The notes beneath the pieces were generated by a model, which was given only the letters and a program-made list of their open reading frames with translations, had not been told where the DNA came from and did not search any database. The translations under genes and the position numbers were made by a program. This document shows positions 1 through 11,111 of a stretch of 64,000 nucleotides of DNA, one piece after another; position 1 is the stretch's first letter, and the number at the start of each line of letters is the position of its first letter. The DNA comes from Turnera subulata (lineage: Eukaryota; Streptophyta; Magnoliopsida; Malpighiales; Passifloraceae): assembly GCA_028386065.3 (NCBI GenBank), contig JAKUCV010005726.1, positions 452,510 through 516,509 on the forward strand. The letters are read 5' to 3'.

Positions 1-607
1 TACAATAGAGAAGGAGTACTCTATGGAGTTACCTGCTTCTCTAGATCTTTTACAAGTTTACGTATGTTCTCGATCTGAGAGGAGAGTCCGTACACGCCAG
101 TTCGATCTGCATCATTGCAGAGCTGACCTTCCTCAGTGAAGTGTTCAGTTGCGTTAGTGTCTGCAGTGGAGTACCGCTGAGGGCAGTTCCTTTGCCCTTC
201 CTATCATCAGCATCCTTGCGACCGGAAGGCTCCTCCTTCCCGACAGGTTTCTTTCGCCGTCTCCTAGAGACGAGCATATGCTCTTTCAGACCGATGATGT
301 TCGTCTTGAAGCGTTTCTTCGGTTGTTCTTCATCGGAGTCCGTAAAGGGATTAACACCACCAGTATAACTTAACTCCTCTGAGTCAGAGGTAGTTCGAGT
401 TCTTATTGGTGAATCCATGAAGGAGGTATGTTTACCACGTAGTAAAGGTATATTTATAAGGGAATGATATGAGGCGTAAGGGCACAAACGAGATTCCAAG
501 TTGGAAAAGGAGAACTTGATGAAAGGTATACAAGCAGAATGTCGTTGTAGGACCCAAGGAAGTGACGACGAAATTTCGAGGACGAAATTCTTTTCAGGAG
601 GGTAGAC
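1..607 (+). mobile_element. 3' internal end of a Ty3/gypsy LTR retrotransposon, with polypurine tract
   Basis: The element enters from outside the window and reads left to right. Its end is marked by a purine-rich tract at about 585-607 of the type 'gaggacgaaattctttt..gg.ggtag' that precedes the 3' LTR in many plant gypsy elements, followed directly by the LTR start 'gtaacgacccgggtaaa'. I see no sense-strand pol domain in this stretch, so it appears to be the non-coding or antisense-coding spacer between pol and the LTR. Assignment to gypsy rests on the tract and the LTR start; the lineage (Tekay/Del-like or Tat-like) is not settled. Confidence 0.7.
50..418 (-). CDS. Antisense ORF between pol and 3' LTR of the gypsy element; unknown protein
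   Basis: I do not recognise this protein. On the minus strand an ATG at 418 opens a 122-residue frame ending at TAA 50-52; the same frame is open without ATG back to about 694. The product is very hydrophilic: an acidic Ser/Asp/Glu N-terminus (DSEELS, DSDEEQ), then basic patches PKKRFK and SRRRRKKP that resemble nuclear localisation signals, then a Lys/Arg/Asp-rich stretch. It lies antisense to the retrotransposon, just inside the polypurine tract. Antisense ORFs at this position are known in some plant Tat-lineage gypsy elements, so it may be a real accessory gene rather than chance. Only part of the element is visible. An accidental open frame in a purine-rich region is the main alternative. 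Confidence 0.35.
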   Translation of the reverse strand: MDSPIRTRTTSDSEELSYTGGVNPFTDSDEEQPKKRFKTNIIGLKEHMLVSRRRRKKPVGKEEPSGRKDADDRKGKGTALSGTPLQTLTQLNTSLRKVSSAMMQIELACTDSPLRSRTYVNL

Positions 608-2599
608 AGTAACGACCCGGGTAAAATTTTTGTAAATTTTACCAAGTCGTTTGACTTTTACAGTGGATAATAAAGTTTTACCGCTGTTAAACAAGAATCA
701 TCCGAGAGTGTTACCGGGGATAATCGAACTTCGAATCCGATCTTCGGTAATATGGACGCTCTAAAGTATTTTCCATCGACAACCGAACCTCGGAAATTAA
801 TTCCAAGAATTATCTCTGGTTACCAAGAACTTTATACAGCTATCTGAACCTCGGTTTGCAATTTCGGGACTTGCACAACGCTCAAAAAAATTAATTGGAT
901 TTTCCGAGCCTAAGTTGTATTTTCGGAACCGGAACGAATTTCGGAAAGACCAAAATGCCCTGTGACGTTAACGGATCAAAAGTCGAACATGAGGGTATTT
1001 TGGACCATTCTCGAACCAAAAATTTTGCCGATACTGGGGCCGCGATTTTTCCTCTTTTCGAGGCCAATTTCCTTGTCTTTTTCTACTTTATCCTCTTTTC
1101 TTTTTCCTACTTTCTTCTTTTCCTTTTTATTTTTTTCCTCACATTTTCTTTTTCTTCCCAAATCTTTCTCCTCCCGATTCTTCTTCCTCCTTTACTGTTC
1201 TTGATTTTTTTTCTTTCTCCAGATTTTTTTCCTTCCCCTATCCTCTTCCTCCCTTCTTCTCCTTAAATCTCCTTGTTCCCCATCGCCGTCTCACCCTCAC
1301 CTCCTCTCCCCTGTCGCGACGCCATCTTCTCCCTCGCCCCTACTCTCTCCTCCTCTAGTCGCCACTGCCGCCGCCATATCCTCCTCTTTTTCTCGTGAAA
1401 CTCCCACACCACTACCTCCCCCATCCTTCCCTCTCGCCGAGCCACACCTTCTTCCTTCCTCTGCCACTGCTCGCACACCCGGTGCCGCTCTGTCGTGCAC
1501 CGTCGAGACGAGTAATCGGCTGGTGGAGCAGAGCCGCTCTCGCGCCGCCCGATCCCTCCTCTGCAAACACCCACAAGCCGCCGCCGCTGTGGGTAAACCG
1601 ACGCTCCTCATGGTCACCTCTGCTCCTTTTCCCTGTTCTCACGCCGCCTCGCACAGAGCCGCCGCATCTCCTTAATCGCTGCCGTCGGGGTAAGTGGCTG
1701 AGGCCGAATTCGTCTTCTTTTCCTTTGTAAATGTTTGGAACTCGTGGCTAATTGGGTTTCAATTGATTGTTGTGGGATTGTACTTGATATGGCGAATGCG
1801 GGTTGATTTGTTTGTGGGTTTCTGCTTGTTGACATGGTGAAGGGGGATAGACATGGCGGTAATGGTGTTGAATACTGGACATGGTGGTTTGGTGGAGTTC
1901 GGGCCACCGAAAAGTGGCGGTGGTAATGGTGATAGTGTTGGTTGTTGGGATGTTGACATGGTGGAGTGGAATTGGTGTTTTGATGATTAATGAATCATAA
2001 GGAAGGAGCATATGGACTGCTGTGAACAGTAACAGTAGAACATTAGGACTGGCGTGAACAGTACTGGCCAGAATTTGGCGAATTTTCGGTGTCCCGGGAA
2101 TTTAGCGGCGAACCCGGAAACGGGCTATGGGTAAACCCTTGACCCATTTTGGACTCATTCACGGACCTTTGGACATATTAACGAACCCGGACATTAGAAA
2201 GGACGCTAATTAAACGAACAATTAGCTTAATCTTAACTTATGATTTCATTTTATGCCATGCCTTTAATCATTTAAGTTATGTCTTTAATTTCCCATTGGG
2301 CTATTAAAAAGGCCCATCGTATTTAATTTTTCCGTTTCTATATACATTTTGCCTGGGCTCGTAAAAGGCCCATTGTACTTAATTTTTGGTTTTATTAATT
2401 TGATTGGGCTAATTATAATGGAAGGCCTATAATATTTAATTTCTAATTAAGTCTTTCATTTAATTAATCCGAAGCTTTTTTATCTTTCCTGATGGGCTAA
2501 AATAATATTAGGCTATAACTTATTTGATTTACCAATTTTATTACATATCGTACTATCGTTATTTTCACTAGCTGTAATTTTATAAAAATATGTTTATGA

Positions 2600-2603
<4 letters not shown>

Positions 2604-2661
<58 letters not shown>
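2604..2661. repeat. (AT)n microsatellite inside the LTR
   Basis: About 29 uninterrupted AT units within the 3' LTR. Such runs are replication-slippage prone and useful as polymorphic markers. Confidence 0.95.
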
Positions 2662-2662
<1 letters not shown>

Positions 2663-3413
2663 CTCTTATCACAAGCGACTAAAGGGCCGAGATATCGGCT
2701 TGAACGTTTGATTTTGATTTTAATTTAAAAACAAGTATGTTTTGATATATCGACTGGAAACATAATCAACTAAACCCACATAGTTGAATAGATTGACTTT
2801 GTATTAAGATAATTATGGGAATAATAAAATGGACCCGGTATAAGACAAGCCATCATCTATTAATTATTAAACCGGCATCATGCATAACCATCTTGTTTGT
2901 GCATTATAAGTGATTCTTGTTGTTATTAATATAGGGGTATCAAGACTTGACCAGATAACAGTTTCCGAGGAGTATCAGGTGAGGATATAAACTTATAAAC
3001 TTCAGTATGCTGCCCGTGATACCCCGATTGTTTGTTTGATTGTTATTTATATGTTATCTTACCATGCCTGTCATGTTATTACTGGCTACTATTGTGATAA
3101 TTGTTATATGTGCTTGATGACTACTGTGGACTAGTTGCTGAGCTTTGTGATGATGATATGATTATTGTGAAGTTCGTATAAGAAATGTGGTATTTGATCA
3201 GTCAATGGCAGTGACCCGGTATTGTGACATTGGATTCCCAGTAGAGCTGTGAGACTGAAAGCCTGCTCGGGAAAGTGAGTATGGTGAGTTACTGTTGGAT
3301 AGAGGAATAAGAAATAATAGTAAACAGTGGTAATATCATCTAGACATCTAGGTTGTCACGTGACAGGTATTGGTACGGCCAGATGGTAGTCGCCTTGTGT
3401 TTTGTGATTTGAT

Positions 3414-3510
3414 TGGGAGGACTGCGGGACTCCCAGCTGAGGACTGTAGGACTCAGTTGATTTGTTATAGGAAGGACTGCGGGACTTCCGCCGAGGACTG
3501 CGGGACTCGG
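3414..3510 (+). repeat. Array of four hairpins with constant 10-nt loop and covarying stems, in LTR
   Basis: Four units follow each other. Stems and loops: GGGAG-GACTGCGGGA-CTCCC (3415-3434, extended by T3414-A3435), CTGAG-GACTGTAGGA-CTCAG (3437-3456), GGAAG-GACTGCGGGA-CTTCC (3470-3489) and CCGAG-GACTGCGGGA-CTCGG (3491-3510). The 10-nt core is nearly constant while both sides of the stem change together and stay perfectly complementary in every unit. A 14-bp palindrome GGGTTAGCTAACCC sits just downstream at 3565-3578. This pattern is what selection for a folded RNA (or cruciform) leaves behind. Function is unknown; a packaging, export or translation signal of the retrotransposon RNA is a guess. 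Confidence 0.7.
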
Positions 3511-4125
3511 TTATTGTGATACTTTGTGATTTGAGATATTTATGGATTAACGGGGAGTACCCTAGGGTTAGCTAACCCGGCTACCAGGCACGACCAATAC
3601 TTATTACGTGACAGGGCCCTAATAATAAAATTGGTAAGTCTACCGTCAAGTGTCAGTGAATTTATAAGACTAGCTTAACCGTGAGAGGTCTGATGTATAT
3701 CGAGTTCGGGTAAGTTGTTGATACCGATGCTATAATTGTGCTTGTTGTACTTCCATTGTTTCTGTGTTGGCTTGGGTGTATTTGCGGTTGCTTGTATACT
3801 GCGGTTTATTTGTTAAACGGTGAGACAGTGGATGGTCTCACCCCTCACACAGTTCCTGCAGGTTAGGTTTGCATAACGGCGGCTGTGGCGTTACCTCGGA
3901 CAGGACTCGGATCCAATTGCTTGCATTAAGTCTTGCATAAGGTGTTAATCTAATGCTTCCCCTATGCTGATGTTGATATCCCCATGTCGGGTGACGGGAT
4001 TGTGATTTTGACTATTTATTAATTTTACTATTATGTGTTCATACTTTTATGATATGATGGCCACGTGGTAGCTCTCTTTTGCAGTAATTACTGTTAGATG
4101 GGTAAATTTAGGTCGAGGTGTTTCA

Positions 4126-5316
4126 TTTCATCTTCTTCTTTTCACATATAGATGTTTTTGTATTTTTAAGTTGGTATACTACTTACACATTGAATATGAC
4201 CTTTATTTTTTCATAAAAAATTCGTATCAATATATCTTTACTAGTCTTTATATAATTAATTTTTTATTTAAAATTCACATTAATTCTACATTCTTTCTCT
4301 TTTTATTTAAATATTTACCTATAAATTCTTTTATTCTAAAACTTAAGTTAACAATTTTTTTTTAAAACTCTTTTAGTTATTCTGTTAGATAGAATACTAT
4401 ATACAAATATTTTAACTCCTAAAACATTTAGAAATATTTTATTAGAATACTATATACAAACATTTTAACTCGTTAATCTTTTAGAAATATTTTATACTTA
4501 TCTTAAATAATTATTTATAATAAAATTATCAATTTTTATATTATTAATATTATTTATATGTATTAATATTTTGATAGCATTCAGTTTATCTTAACAAGTA
4601 GTTATTAACTTTTCCTAATACATAATTTTCTTTTTATATTGAATAAATATTATTTCAATTTATTTCTTACTTTTTATATATATCATACTTATTTTATATA
4701 TCATATTTATTTTATGATTTTAAAAGTTTATTGTGTTAGACTAAATATTTTACTCTTTTTTATTGATATACTTTAACTAATTATGTAAATGTGATATTTA
4801 CCCAAAATAATTTTTCATAATGTTTTTTGAATTTAATCATAAATTTTAGCCTTTAAAAAGTGTTTTTCAAATCAATTTTTTTCATTTTTATTTTAACTTT
4901 AGAATGTTATTGTATAAGGATTTATATTATATGAACTTATATTCTATATCTTTATCATTTGTATTATTTATTTATTTCAATATTTATTTTTTAGAACTTA
5001 TATTCTTATTTACTTGTATCAACATCTTTAATTTGTAACTTTCACCTATTTTATTAAAAAATAATATTATTTAAAAATAATTTGTAACATAAAAATATTT
5101 TTTTTTGTTTTAATGAGATATAATTTTTAAAAAAATTATATTGATCCTCTAATTATTCTCTTTCTTATTTTTACATAAAAAATAAAAATTATACTTACTT
5201 TTAATAATTAAAGTGGTGTCAATATATTTTTCAAATTTTAGAGACCAAGAGAGAATATATATTACCTCTGGTATTTTTTTTCATGTAGATTTTTTATATT
5301 TTTATATAATTTTATT
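4126..5316. other. AT-rich stretch without recognisable gene
   Basis: Very AT-rich sequence made of mixed poly(A/T) runs and short direct repeats (for example 'tagaatactatatacaaa' twice near 4390 and 4445). No open frame has protein-like composition and no clear element borders were seen. Confidence 0.6.
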
Positions 5317-5700
5317 TAGGGTAAGTATATGATTGGTCCCTTTACTATATTGAATTGATACCAATGGTCCCTCTACGCTAATTAGGACTAATTACGTCCC
5401 CTACTCATCTTAAATGATAAATTCGGTCCCGCAATCCGGTTTAATTGGTAATTAGCTGACGTGGCAAATTTGGGCCCCATATGTCGGTCATAAAAATAAT
5501 ATAAAATTTAATTTTCTGACATATGGGTCCCACATAGGTGCTTAGATAGTGCCACGTCAGCTAATTACGAATTAAACCAGACTGGGGGACCAAATTTATC
5601 ATTTTAGAAGAGTAAAGGGACCCAATTAATCGTAATTAGCGAAAGGGATCATTCTTATCAATTCGATACAGTAGAGGGACTAAACATATATATAACCCTA
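5317..5700. mobile_element. Fold-back (inverted-repeat) MITE, ~384 bp
   Basis: The left arm from TAGGG at 5317 and the right arm ending CCCTA at 5700 are complementary along most of their length: tagggtaagtatatgattgg matches the reverse complement of the right end with few changes, and the arms continue through repeated 'ggtccct' motifs to a short AT-rich centre near 5490-5510. Inner arms carry TGACGTGGCA (5457-5466) and its complement TGCCACGTCA (5550-5559). No coding capacity. No convincing target duplication was found, so the superfamily (Mutator-like is suspected) is open. Confidence 0.75.
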
Positions 5701-5966
5701 TATAAAAGCATGAACTTCCTAAAATTGAAAGATTAAATTACCTTTATTTAATAAAGTAATAATGAGTGATACGTCCTACACTATTAAATGATCTGAAATC
5801 TGCTATAGCAAGTCCCTTCTGGCATAAAAGTCGAAAAAATTAATAGAACTAAGCGTACGTAATAGATGAGCTAAAAAAGAGCAAGCTATATATATAATTT
5901 TTTCTTTTATTAACGTGCCTCACGCGCGGCAACTAAAATCATCTAGGTCTTTAGTCTGCTTGTGGT

Positions 5967-8011
5967 ATGGCTTATCAATACGGCGGAGTCCGACCGGATT
6001 ATTATGAAGGAGAACAACAGAGAAGAGCTCGATTCATAGGAGACAGAAGACAAATGGATTCCGGAAAAGGTGGAAGAAAACCTCTCTATTTCTCCAGGTG
6101 GTCAAGGGCATATGTTCAGAGGATGGTGGATAGCTATAGAGCCATTACTGTTTATGTGGAAAACCTTCCTGAGAAGTGGTTTGCGGTGGACTTATACAAG
6201 GAGATGTCTAGATTGAGTAATGTCATCGATATCTTCATCCCCGGTAAGCCTAGATGGAACGGGGTTAGGTATGGTTTAGTGAGGTTTGAAAATTCAGGAA
6301 GAATTGGTGATGTGGTGGCAAAGATAAACAACCGAGGGGGGGTAGTAACTCGATTCAGGCCAATCTAGCAAGATCAAGATGGAGCAAAGAGACTGTTGGA
6401 GTTAGAAAAAGGAGTGATGAAGAGAAATAGAGATGAAGGTGAAGGTTCTGTCATTAGACAAGGGGTATTTTTTAAGCAGACGTTTAACTTGGCTGAGGAG
6501 AAGGGGTTGTTGGAGTCGGAAGATTCAAGCCTGGAGGCTAAGGGAGCGTCAATTGTATTCACACCAAGCTCTGAGTGTCTCAGTCTTATGCAGAAGTGTG
6601 CTTTTGGCGCATTTAAGGATGGAATGGAGTTTAGTTCGATTTGTGAAAAGGTAGAAGCAAGGTTTGGGGCCTCTATTAGCGTTAAATCTCTAGGAGCGAA
6701 TCACGCTCTGCTGGTGTTCCAATCGAGTGAGGCTATGCCCACATATGTCAAATCAGTGAAGCAATGGAAGGAGGACAGTTTTATCATGCTGAAGGCTTGG
6801 GAGGATGGGGATAGTGCAACTAAGAGATCCTGTTGGTTGAACGTCTATGGGGTTCCGCCTCATGCTTGGTGCGAAGAGTTTTTCGATTTACTGGCAATCA
6901 GGTTTGGTAAATTCATTAGGGTATTAAATTCAATGGATAATAGCGATGATCTTGAAGTGGCCAGAATTCAAATTCTCACACCTTACAGGAGCAAAATTTA
7001 TAGAGACTTTAAAACAAGGGTTGGAAATAAGGTTTTTTATGTGTCTGTTTGTGAAGCTCAACCAGGACCTTCGTTATCTTCATGTTCTACTCTCCGTTGC
7101 AATCATGTTGAGAGTGACGGCTTTAGTGTCAGTTGGGTTCCCTGCTCCTTGACTGAAAAGGAGGATGCGAAGGTTGTGAGGAACCGGCGGGGGAAGAAGA
7201 CGGAGTTTGGTAGGCATTCACAGTCGGCGTCTAAGGATCCCTTCGGTATCCTCGACACAATTAACAACCTTGAAAAATGAAAGAAGCTCATGTCAGTGGG
7301 TAATTATGGAGGTGTGGCGGTACGGAGACAAGAGAGGGTGGATGTCAAAGAGTTTGGGTTAGGTGGGCATGGTGTTAATGCTCGCATCCGAGAAACTTGG
7401 ATGATACTTTTTCTATCTCGAAAACTGTTGTTGGCAGTGTGAGCAGTAACCAGATTCAAGTCTTTAATAAAGATAGGACTTGTAAAGCTAAGAATGGGCT
7501 TGGTCCGTTAAGGGCTACTAGTAAAACCCAAGGAGAACAAGCCCATGTTTTGTCTGATGAGTTAAGTGAGGAGGTTAATTCGGATAAAGCCCATGAGAAT
7601 GACCAGGAGGTTGTGACGTCGTATCAGGATAAAGGGGTTAGAGGGATTCTTAATTATGTACCCTTAGTGTCGCAGAGAGAAGGGGAGATAAAATCTCTCA
7701 AGCAGTTGACAAATAGACTTATTTCAATCCTTGAGCGGGCAAAGCTGAATAGGATTCAAAGTCAAAAGAGGAGAAAGAAAATTGTGGTGACAGGTTCTGT
7801 GAAATCACTAAGCCCGGGGGATAGCTCTACTCGTGATGAAGATATTATGGCTGGAAATAGAAGGGCCTTGAATATAGGAGAGGATCAATCGGTAGAGGCT
7901 ATGAGAGCGGTGGAAGTGCAAAAGACGATGAGTGCTGGGAGGATGCTGGGCTTAGATGAAGGAGAGTCTAATGACAAATTGGCAAAGGTTGTAGACGAGA
8001 GTTGGGGTTAG
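5967..8011 (+). pseudogene. LINE (L1-type) ORF1, broken; RRM plus DUF4283-like region
   Basis: Three open pieces, 5967-6368, 6396-7280 and 7397-8011, together give a plant L1 ORF1-type nucleic-acid-binding protein. The first piece holds an RNA-recognition-motif fold (residues about 45-125: TVYVENLP, then VDLYKEMSRL and YGLVRFEN as RNP2- and RNP1-like strands). The second holds the DUF4283-type region ending in the signature WLNVYGVPPHAW. The third is a polar tail. The pieces are separated by a TAG stop at 6366-6368 and a frame break after 7280, so it is inactive. No ORF2 follows; recognisable LINE sequence ends near 8050. The ATG at 5967 is chosen by alignment with the second LINE copy at 15903, including a shared 5' leader with CGCGCCTCACG-like sequence. 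Confidence 0.8.
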
Positions 8012-8289
8012 AGAAGAACCCAAAGCAAGGAGTTAGAGGAAGGCTTCAAGAGGTAATCTAAATCTCTTTTTATTTGTTTTTGCTGCTGATTTTGTGGTGA
8101 TTTGATGTTGTTGATATTTATGATATGATTTATGTATGATGCCATGTAAAAATTACGTGGGCTATGAACCTGGTTGCTGGGGTACAGAGGTGATTTCTAG
8201 TGATGGAGACTCAAGCCCAATTATTGTTTTACTTTCTATTTTGTCTATAGATTTGATTGTTTTGTTGTTGTGATTTATTTCCACACTAT

Positions 8290-8545
8290 ACACACTTACA
8301 CAAGGCATACAAAAATGGCTAATTATTGCACACATTTTTGCCCCATCATAGGTGGGGTGCCTGACACCTTCCTACCAATGACGAACTCTCGAATCTAACA
8401 ATCTCTGGTTAGCTAGATCGGTCCTATAAGTTGTTACTTATGAGAGAGGGTGATGCTTAATGGTTTTTTTCCCAGATTTTTCCAAGAAATAAAACTAGGG
8501 TGGCAACTCCTTCAACTGTTTGATAAGAATGAAGAAGAATAAGGT
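8290..8545 (+). mobile_element. Fragment resembling a Tat-type gypsy LTR tail
   Basis: Contains 'ggggtgcctgacaccttcct', then 'actctcgaatct' and 'ctagggtggcaactcc', a succession I associate with the R/U5 part of Tat/Ogre-like plant LTRs. Recognition is from memory of such LTRs and borders are not defined. No coding sequence. Confidence 0.35.
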
Positions 8546-8659
8546 GATTGCATCCTCTAACTATGTCCCAGCTCCAATCAATGCCTCGAAATTGGCATAA
8601 ATAATTACCAACCATACAGTCATAGTAGGCCGACTGAAGATTCTTGATCACCATCTGCA

Positions 8660-8900
8660 ATACTTACCTCAGTACGATAGAGTCTCGTGCTGATAACGTG
8701 TTATAAACCTGAAGGGATCAGAGAGAGGTTTATAAACTCATGATTTATTTTGTAATATGGCTTCAGTAATGAATTGTCTCTGCCTTCTATTACAACTTGA
8801 GACGTATTTTATAGAATTAAAGCATCATACTATCTCACTTACTACTGCCGAATCGGAATATAGAGCCTTTGCCAATGCCATAGCTGAACTTTGTTTCTTC
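8660..8900 (+). pseudogene. Copia fragment: LTR-like end and RNase H C-terminus
   Basis: Sequence at about 8685-8705 reads 'gtgctgataacgtgttata', typical of the end region of some plant copia LTRs. It is followed at about 8812-8900 by a short peptide ELKHHTISLTTAESEYRAFA, matching the copia RNase H segment around the catalytic 'STAEAEY' motif (here TTAESEY). The remainder of pol is absent and the frame soon becomes random. It is a rearranged remnant, not a gene. Confidence 0.6.
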
Positions 8901-9039
8901 TTCATCCCCTCTCCTTCTGCAAACCCTAATAGCAAACCTTCCTCTCACTCACCTCTTCTCACGCCACTATGGCCAGCTACAAGAACACCCCACCTAGAGC
9001 TTTCTCTCAATTCGAAACATAAATCTTCTAACGGAGATT

Positions 9040-9490
9040 ACCATTATATGAGAAAATAGAATCCAAAGTCCATAATCAGATAGTCCAAGTATTGCATTAC
9101 TACGGCTATGGTGAGACTGTAAAAAAGGAAAGGATTACTATGGGGAGGCAAATCGGGTTGCATTCCCAAACAACCCGAATCGTAGACAGTACCTCGTGGT
9201 GCGACACGGTCCGGGCACGACGGGGCTCTCACCCTCTCCGGCGCCCCCTTCTAGGGGATTTGGGCCTTGTCTACTCCATCATCACCACACAGTGCAGGAT
9301 TAAACTTTTCAAGCATATCTTTCAGAGATACTACAGTCTTTTTCAGATTTAATTAAGATTATTAATTACTCCTCTAAGGCTCCAACTCCTGGTTTGATAT
9401 GAGTCGGGGTCATAAAACTTATTTTCTTTTAAGCAATATTGTCTGTTCTCTAGACAGGGTCACTTAATAGAATATTAGTGGGTCAAAATT
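9040..9490. other. Unassigned segment between retroelement fragments
   Basis: No recognisable coding sequence. It includes a GC-rich piece at 9195-9270 (accgtcccgggc-like, 'ctctccggcgcccccttct') that differs from its AT-rich surroundings and probably comes from another transposon fragment I cannot identify. Confidence 0.4.
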
Positions 9491-9496
9491 GGGTGT

Positions 9497-9710
9497 TCAC
9501 AGATACACTGTGACGTTTTCCACAGACCAGTAATTCAAGCCGAGGCTCCCGATCTTGATACCGCGCTTCTGATTTACTGCTAGGAGGCACAAGTAAGTTT
9601 TCGGAACAACCAACTTATGCCAAGCAATCATGCAAAGTTTCCTTCTTTCTCCAACCCCACCCCATAAAAACTGTCGTTGCAACCTTACCAATCTTTTGGC
9701 AACCCCTGCC
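9497..9710 (-). pseudogene. LINE ORF2 fragment (C-terminal zf-RVT region)
   Basis: The minus-strand peptide contains LQRQFLWGGVGERRKLCMIAWHKL, abbreviated LxxQFLWGG...IAWHKLV, which is the conserved motif just after the reverse transcriptase in plant L1 ORF2 proteins (compare CLVAWNKIPKPKKFGGLGI in the larger LINE at 11348). Only about 60 residues survive. It is a separate copy from the 11.1-15.9 kb LINE. Confidence 0.6.
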
Positions 9711-9792
9711 GCACCTGATCCTCCTTCATAAGTCTATTAACCGTCAAAGAGGCCTTATTGCGCTACCTTTAGATGAAAGCAGAGAATGTCTC

Positions 9793-10400
9793 TTAGGCCT
9801 CTAGCTTGGTTGTCTCTAAATCTCTCATGGTCACATCCACCTCGGTGTTATAGCTATATTGCTTCAAGAAATCTCTACAAATGTCCTTGCATTTGCTAAT
9901 ACAGCTCTCATTCAAGGTCATGAACCACTTCAAGGCAGCACTAAACAAGGTCCTCTGAAACAATTGGGTCAATAACTCGGGCTTTACTCCCGAAGGTTGC
10001 AACATCTCATATAAATCTTCAAATGGGTTGTAGGGTGCCCAGTTCCAATGAACTTCTCTATATCAAGCACCTTGAACCTCTCAGACAGGCAGGTCCCAGG
10101 GAATAAGGATAACCTATCCAAGTTCCAATCATCTTCCTTCCTCTTCATGCTCTTTACCAGCTCCTCTAGTTTTTTGAACTTTTATTCTTCCACTTTGGGG
10201 CCTTGCACCACTGAATCATCATCGGGAATTACCACAGCATCCTTCCATTCACCCACCTTCGCAGCTTGCCCCCCGTCACTCCTAGGGAGCATAGCTTTTA
10301 AGTCTATCAAGGTTTGAATCATCTCTCTCACATCCGTCCTTTTCAGTAGGGACAAGGCCTCCTTAGCACAGCTAGTTCTTCACCCTTAATCTCATTTATA
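9793..10400 (-). pseudogene. Gypsy gag fragment (Retrotrans_gag region)
   Basis: On the minus strand the frame reads through a gag-like leader (LPERFKV-type sequence around 10085-10050, then IEKFIGTGHPTTHLKIYMR) into a segment with LTQLFQRTLFSAALKWFMTL and DVTMRDLETTK, typical of the capsid part of plant gypsy gag. A frame break near 10010 separates the two parts and nothing downstream encodes protease or pol. The orientation matches the possible LTR-like sequence to its right. It is a dead fragment, likely Tat-lineage. Confidence 0.65.
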
Positions 10401-10439
10401 CTCATGTTATCCTAATATTCTATGGACGGGTATGTAAGG

Positions 10440-11040
10440 GTTACAAGTGCCAATGGGGTCTCATGACACACTCTCTTTTTGGGTTTTTTTTGGTTTATTA
10501 AAACAAAAGGCACTCTATTTACACATACTTGAATTCACAATAATTCACACAAATGCACGTACCACTTATTGACTCATCATGCATGAGATGCTCAGGGTAT
10601 GCAGCTGGTTAGGGGGCCAAAGGACTGCCGCTAAGGGATAGTTTGGCCTACTGACATGTGATGTAGGACGTTGCGTGAGATTGAAAGACCCATTAACCCT
10701 TATCCTCGCTAATCAACGAGAAACGGGTTCACTCAAGCCACTAGCCCCGTAGGATGGTATGTAGCGGACTCGGATCCCCTCATCCTCTTAAGGTAAAGGC
10801 TTCAGATCAATCATCATGAATACAAGGCACAAACATGGCACATAAAAGGGCATACAATTAATTCAATAATTGTACAAAACTTGTGATCTATACCTGCTAT
10901 TTTCGTATCGGATTCATGTCGGGTTGTCGTGTCAATACCCATTTTGCCAAGTCTAAAACAACCGAGGATATAAATCCATGAATACACCCACCGGGAGCCA
11001 TCTATCAGTTCAGAATCTACAAGAGCACCCATTTTTCACA
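10440..11040 (-). other. Possible LTR or leader remnant next to gag fragment
   Basis: No gene seen. Sequence lies directly upstream of the minus-strand gag fragment and has the low-complexity, stop-rich character of an LTR or leader, so it is probably part of the same decayed gypsy element. Its right border with the LINE 3' end near 11040-11100 is not resolved. Confidence 0.3.
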
Positions 11041-11111
11041 TCCACCACAATTATATTACATAAACTGCTAGACCCTCTCAATGGCTCCTCCCTAGATTTA
11101 ATAATATTTCT

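Larger units (their letters stand above)
608..4125 (+). mobile_element. Long (~3.5 kb) 3' LTR of the gypsy element
   Basis: The LTR starts after the polypurine tract at 'agtaacgacccggg' (the related copy at 63195 starts TGTAAC, so the first T looks mutated here) and ends at about 4125 with 'gaggtgtttca'. It contains a pyrimidine-rich stretch (1050-1700), an (AT)n run at 2604-2661, and a stretch at 3400-3600 with four hairpins and a 14-bp palindrome. Many short open frames are spurious. There is no host gene here. The start is firm; the 3' border rests on the terminal CA alone because the 5' LTR and target duplication are outside the window. Confidence 0.7.

Noticed and set aside
895..1730. 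Several overlapping open frames on both strands in the pyrimidine-rich region
   Set aside because: Composition is poly-Phe/Ser/Pro or poly-Arg/Gly, caused by the CT-rich LTR; a related CT-rich stretch recurs in the LTR at 63195.
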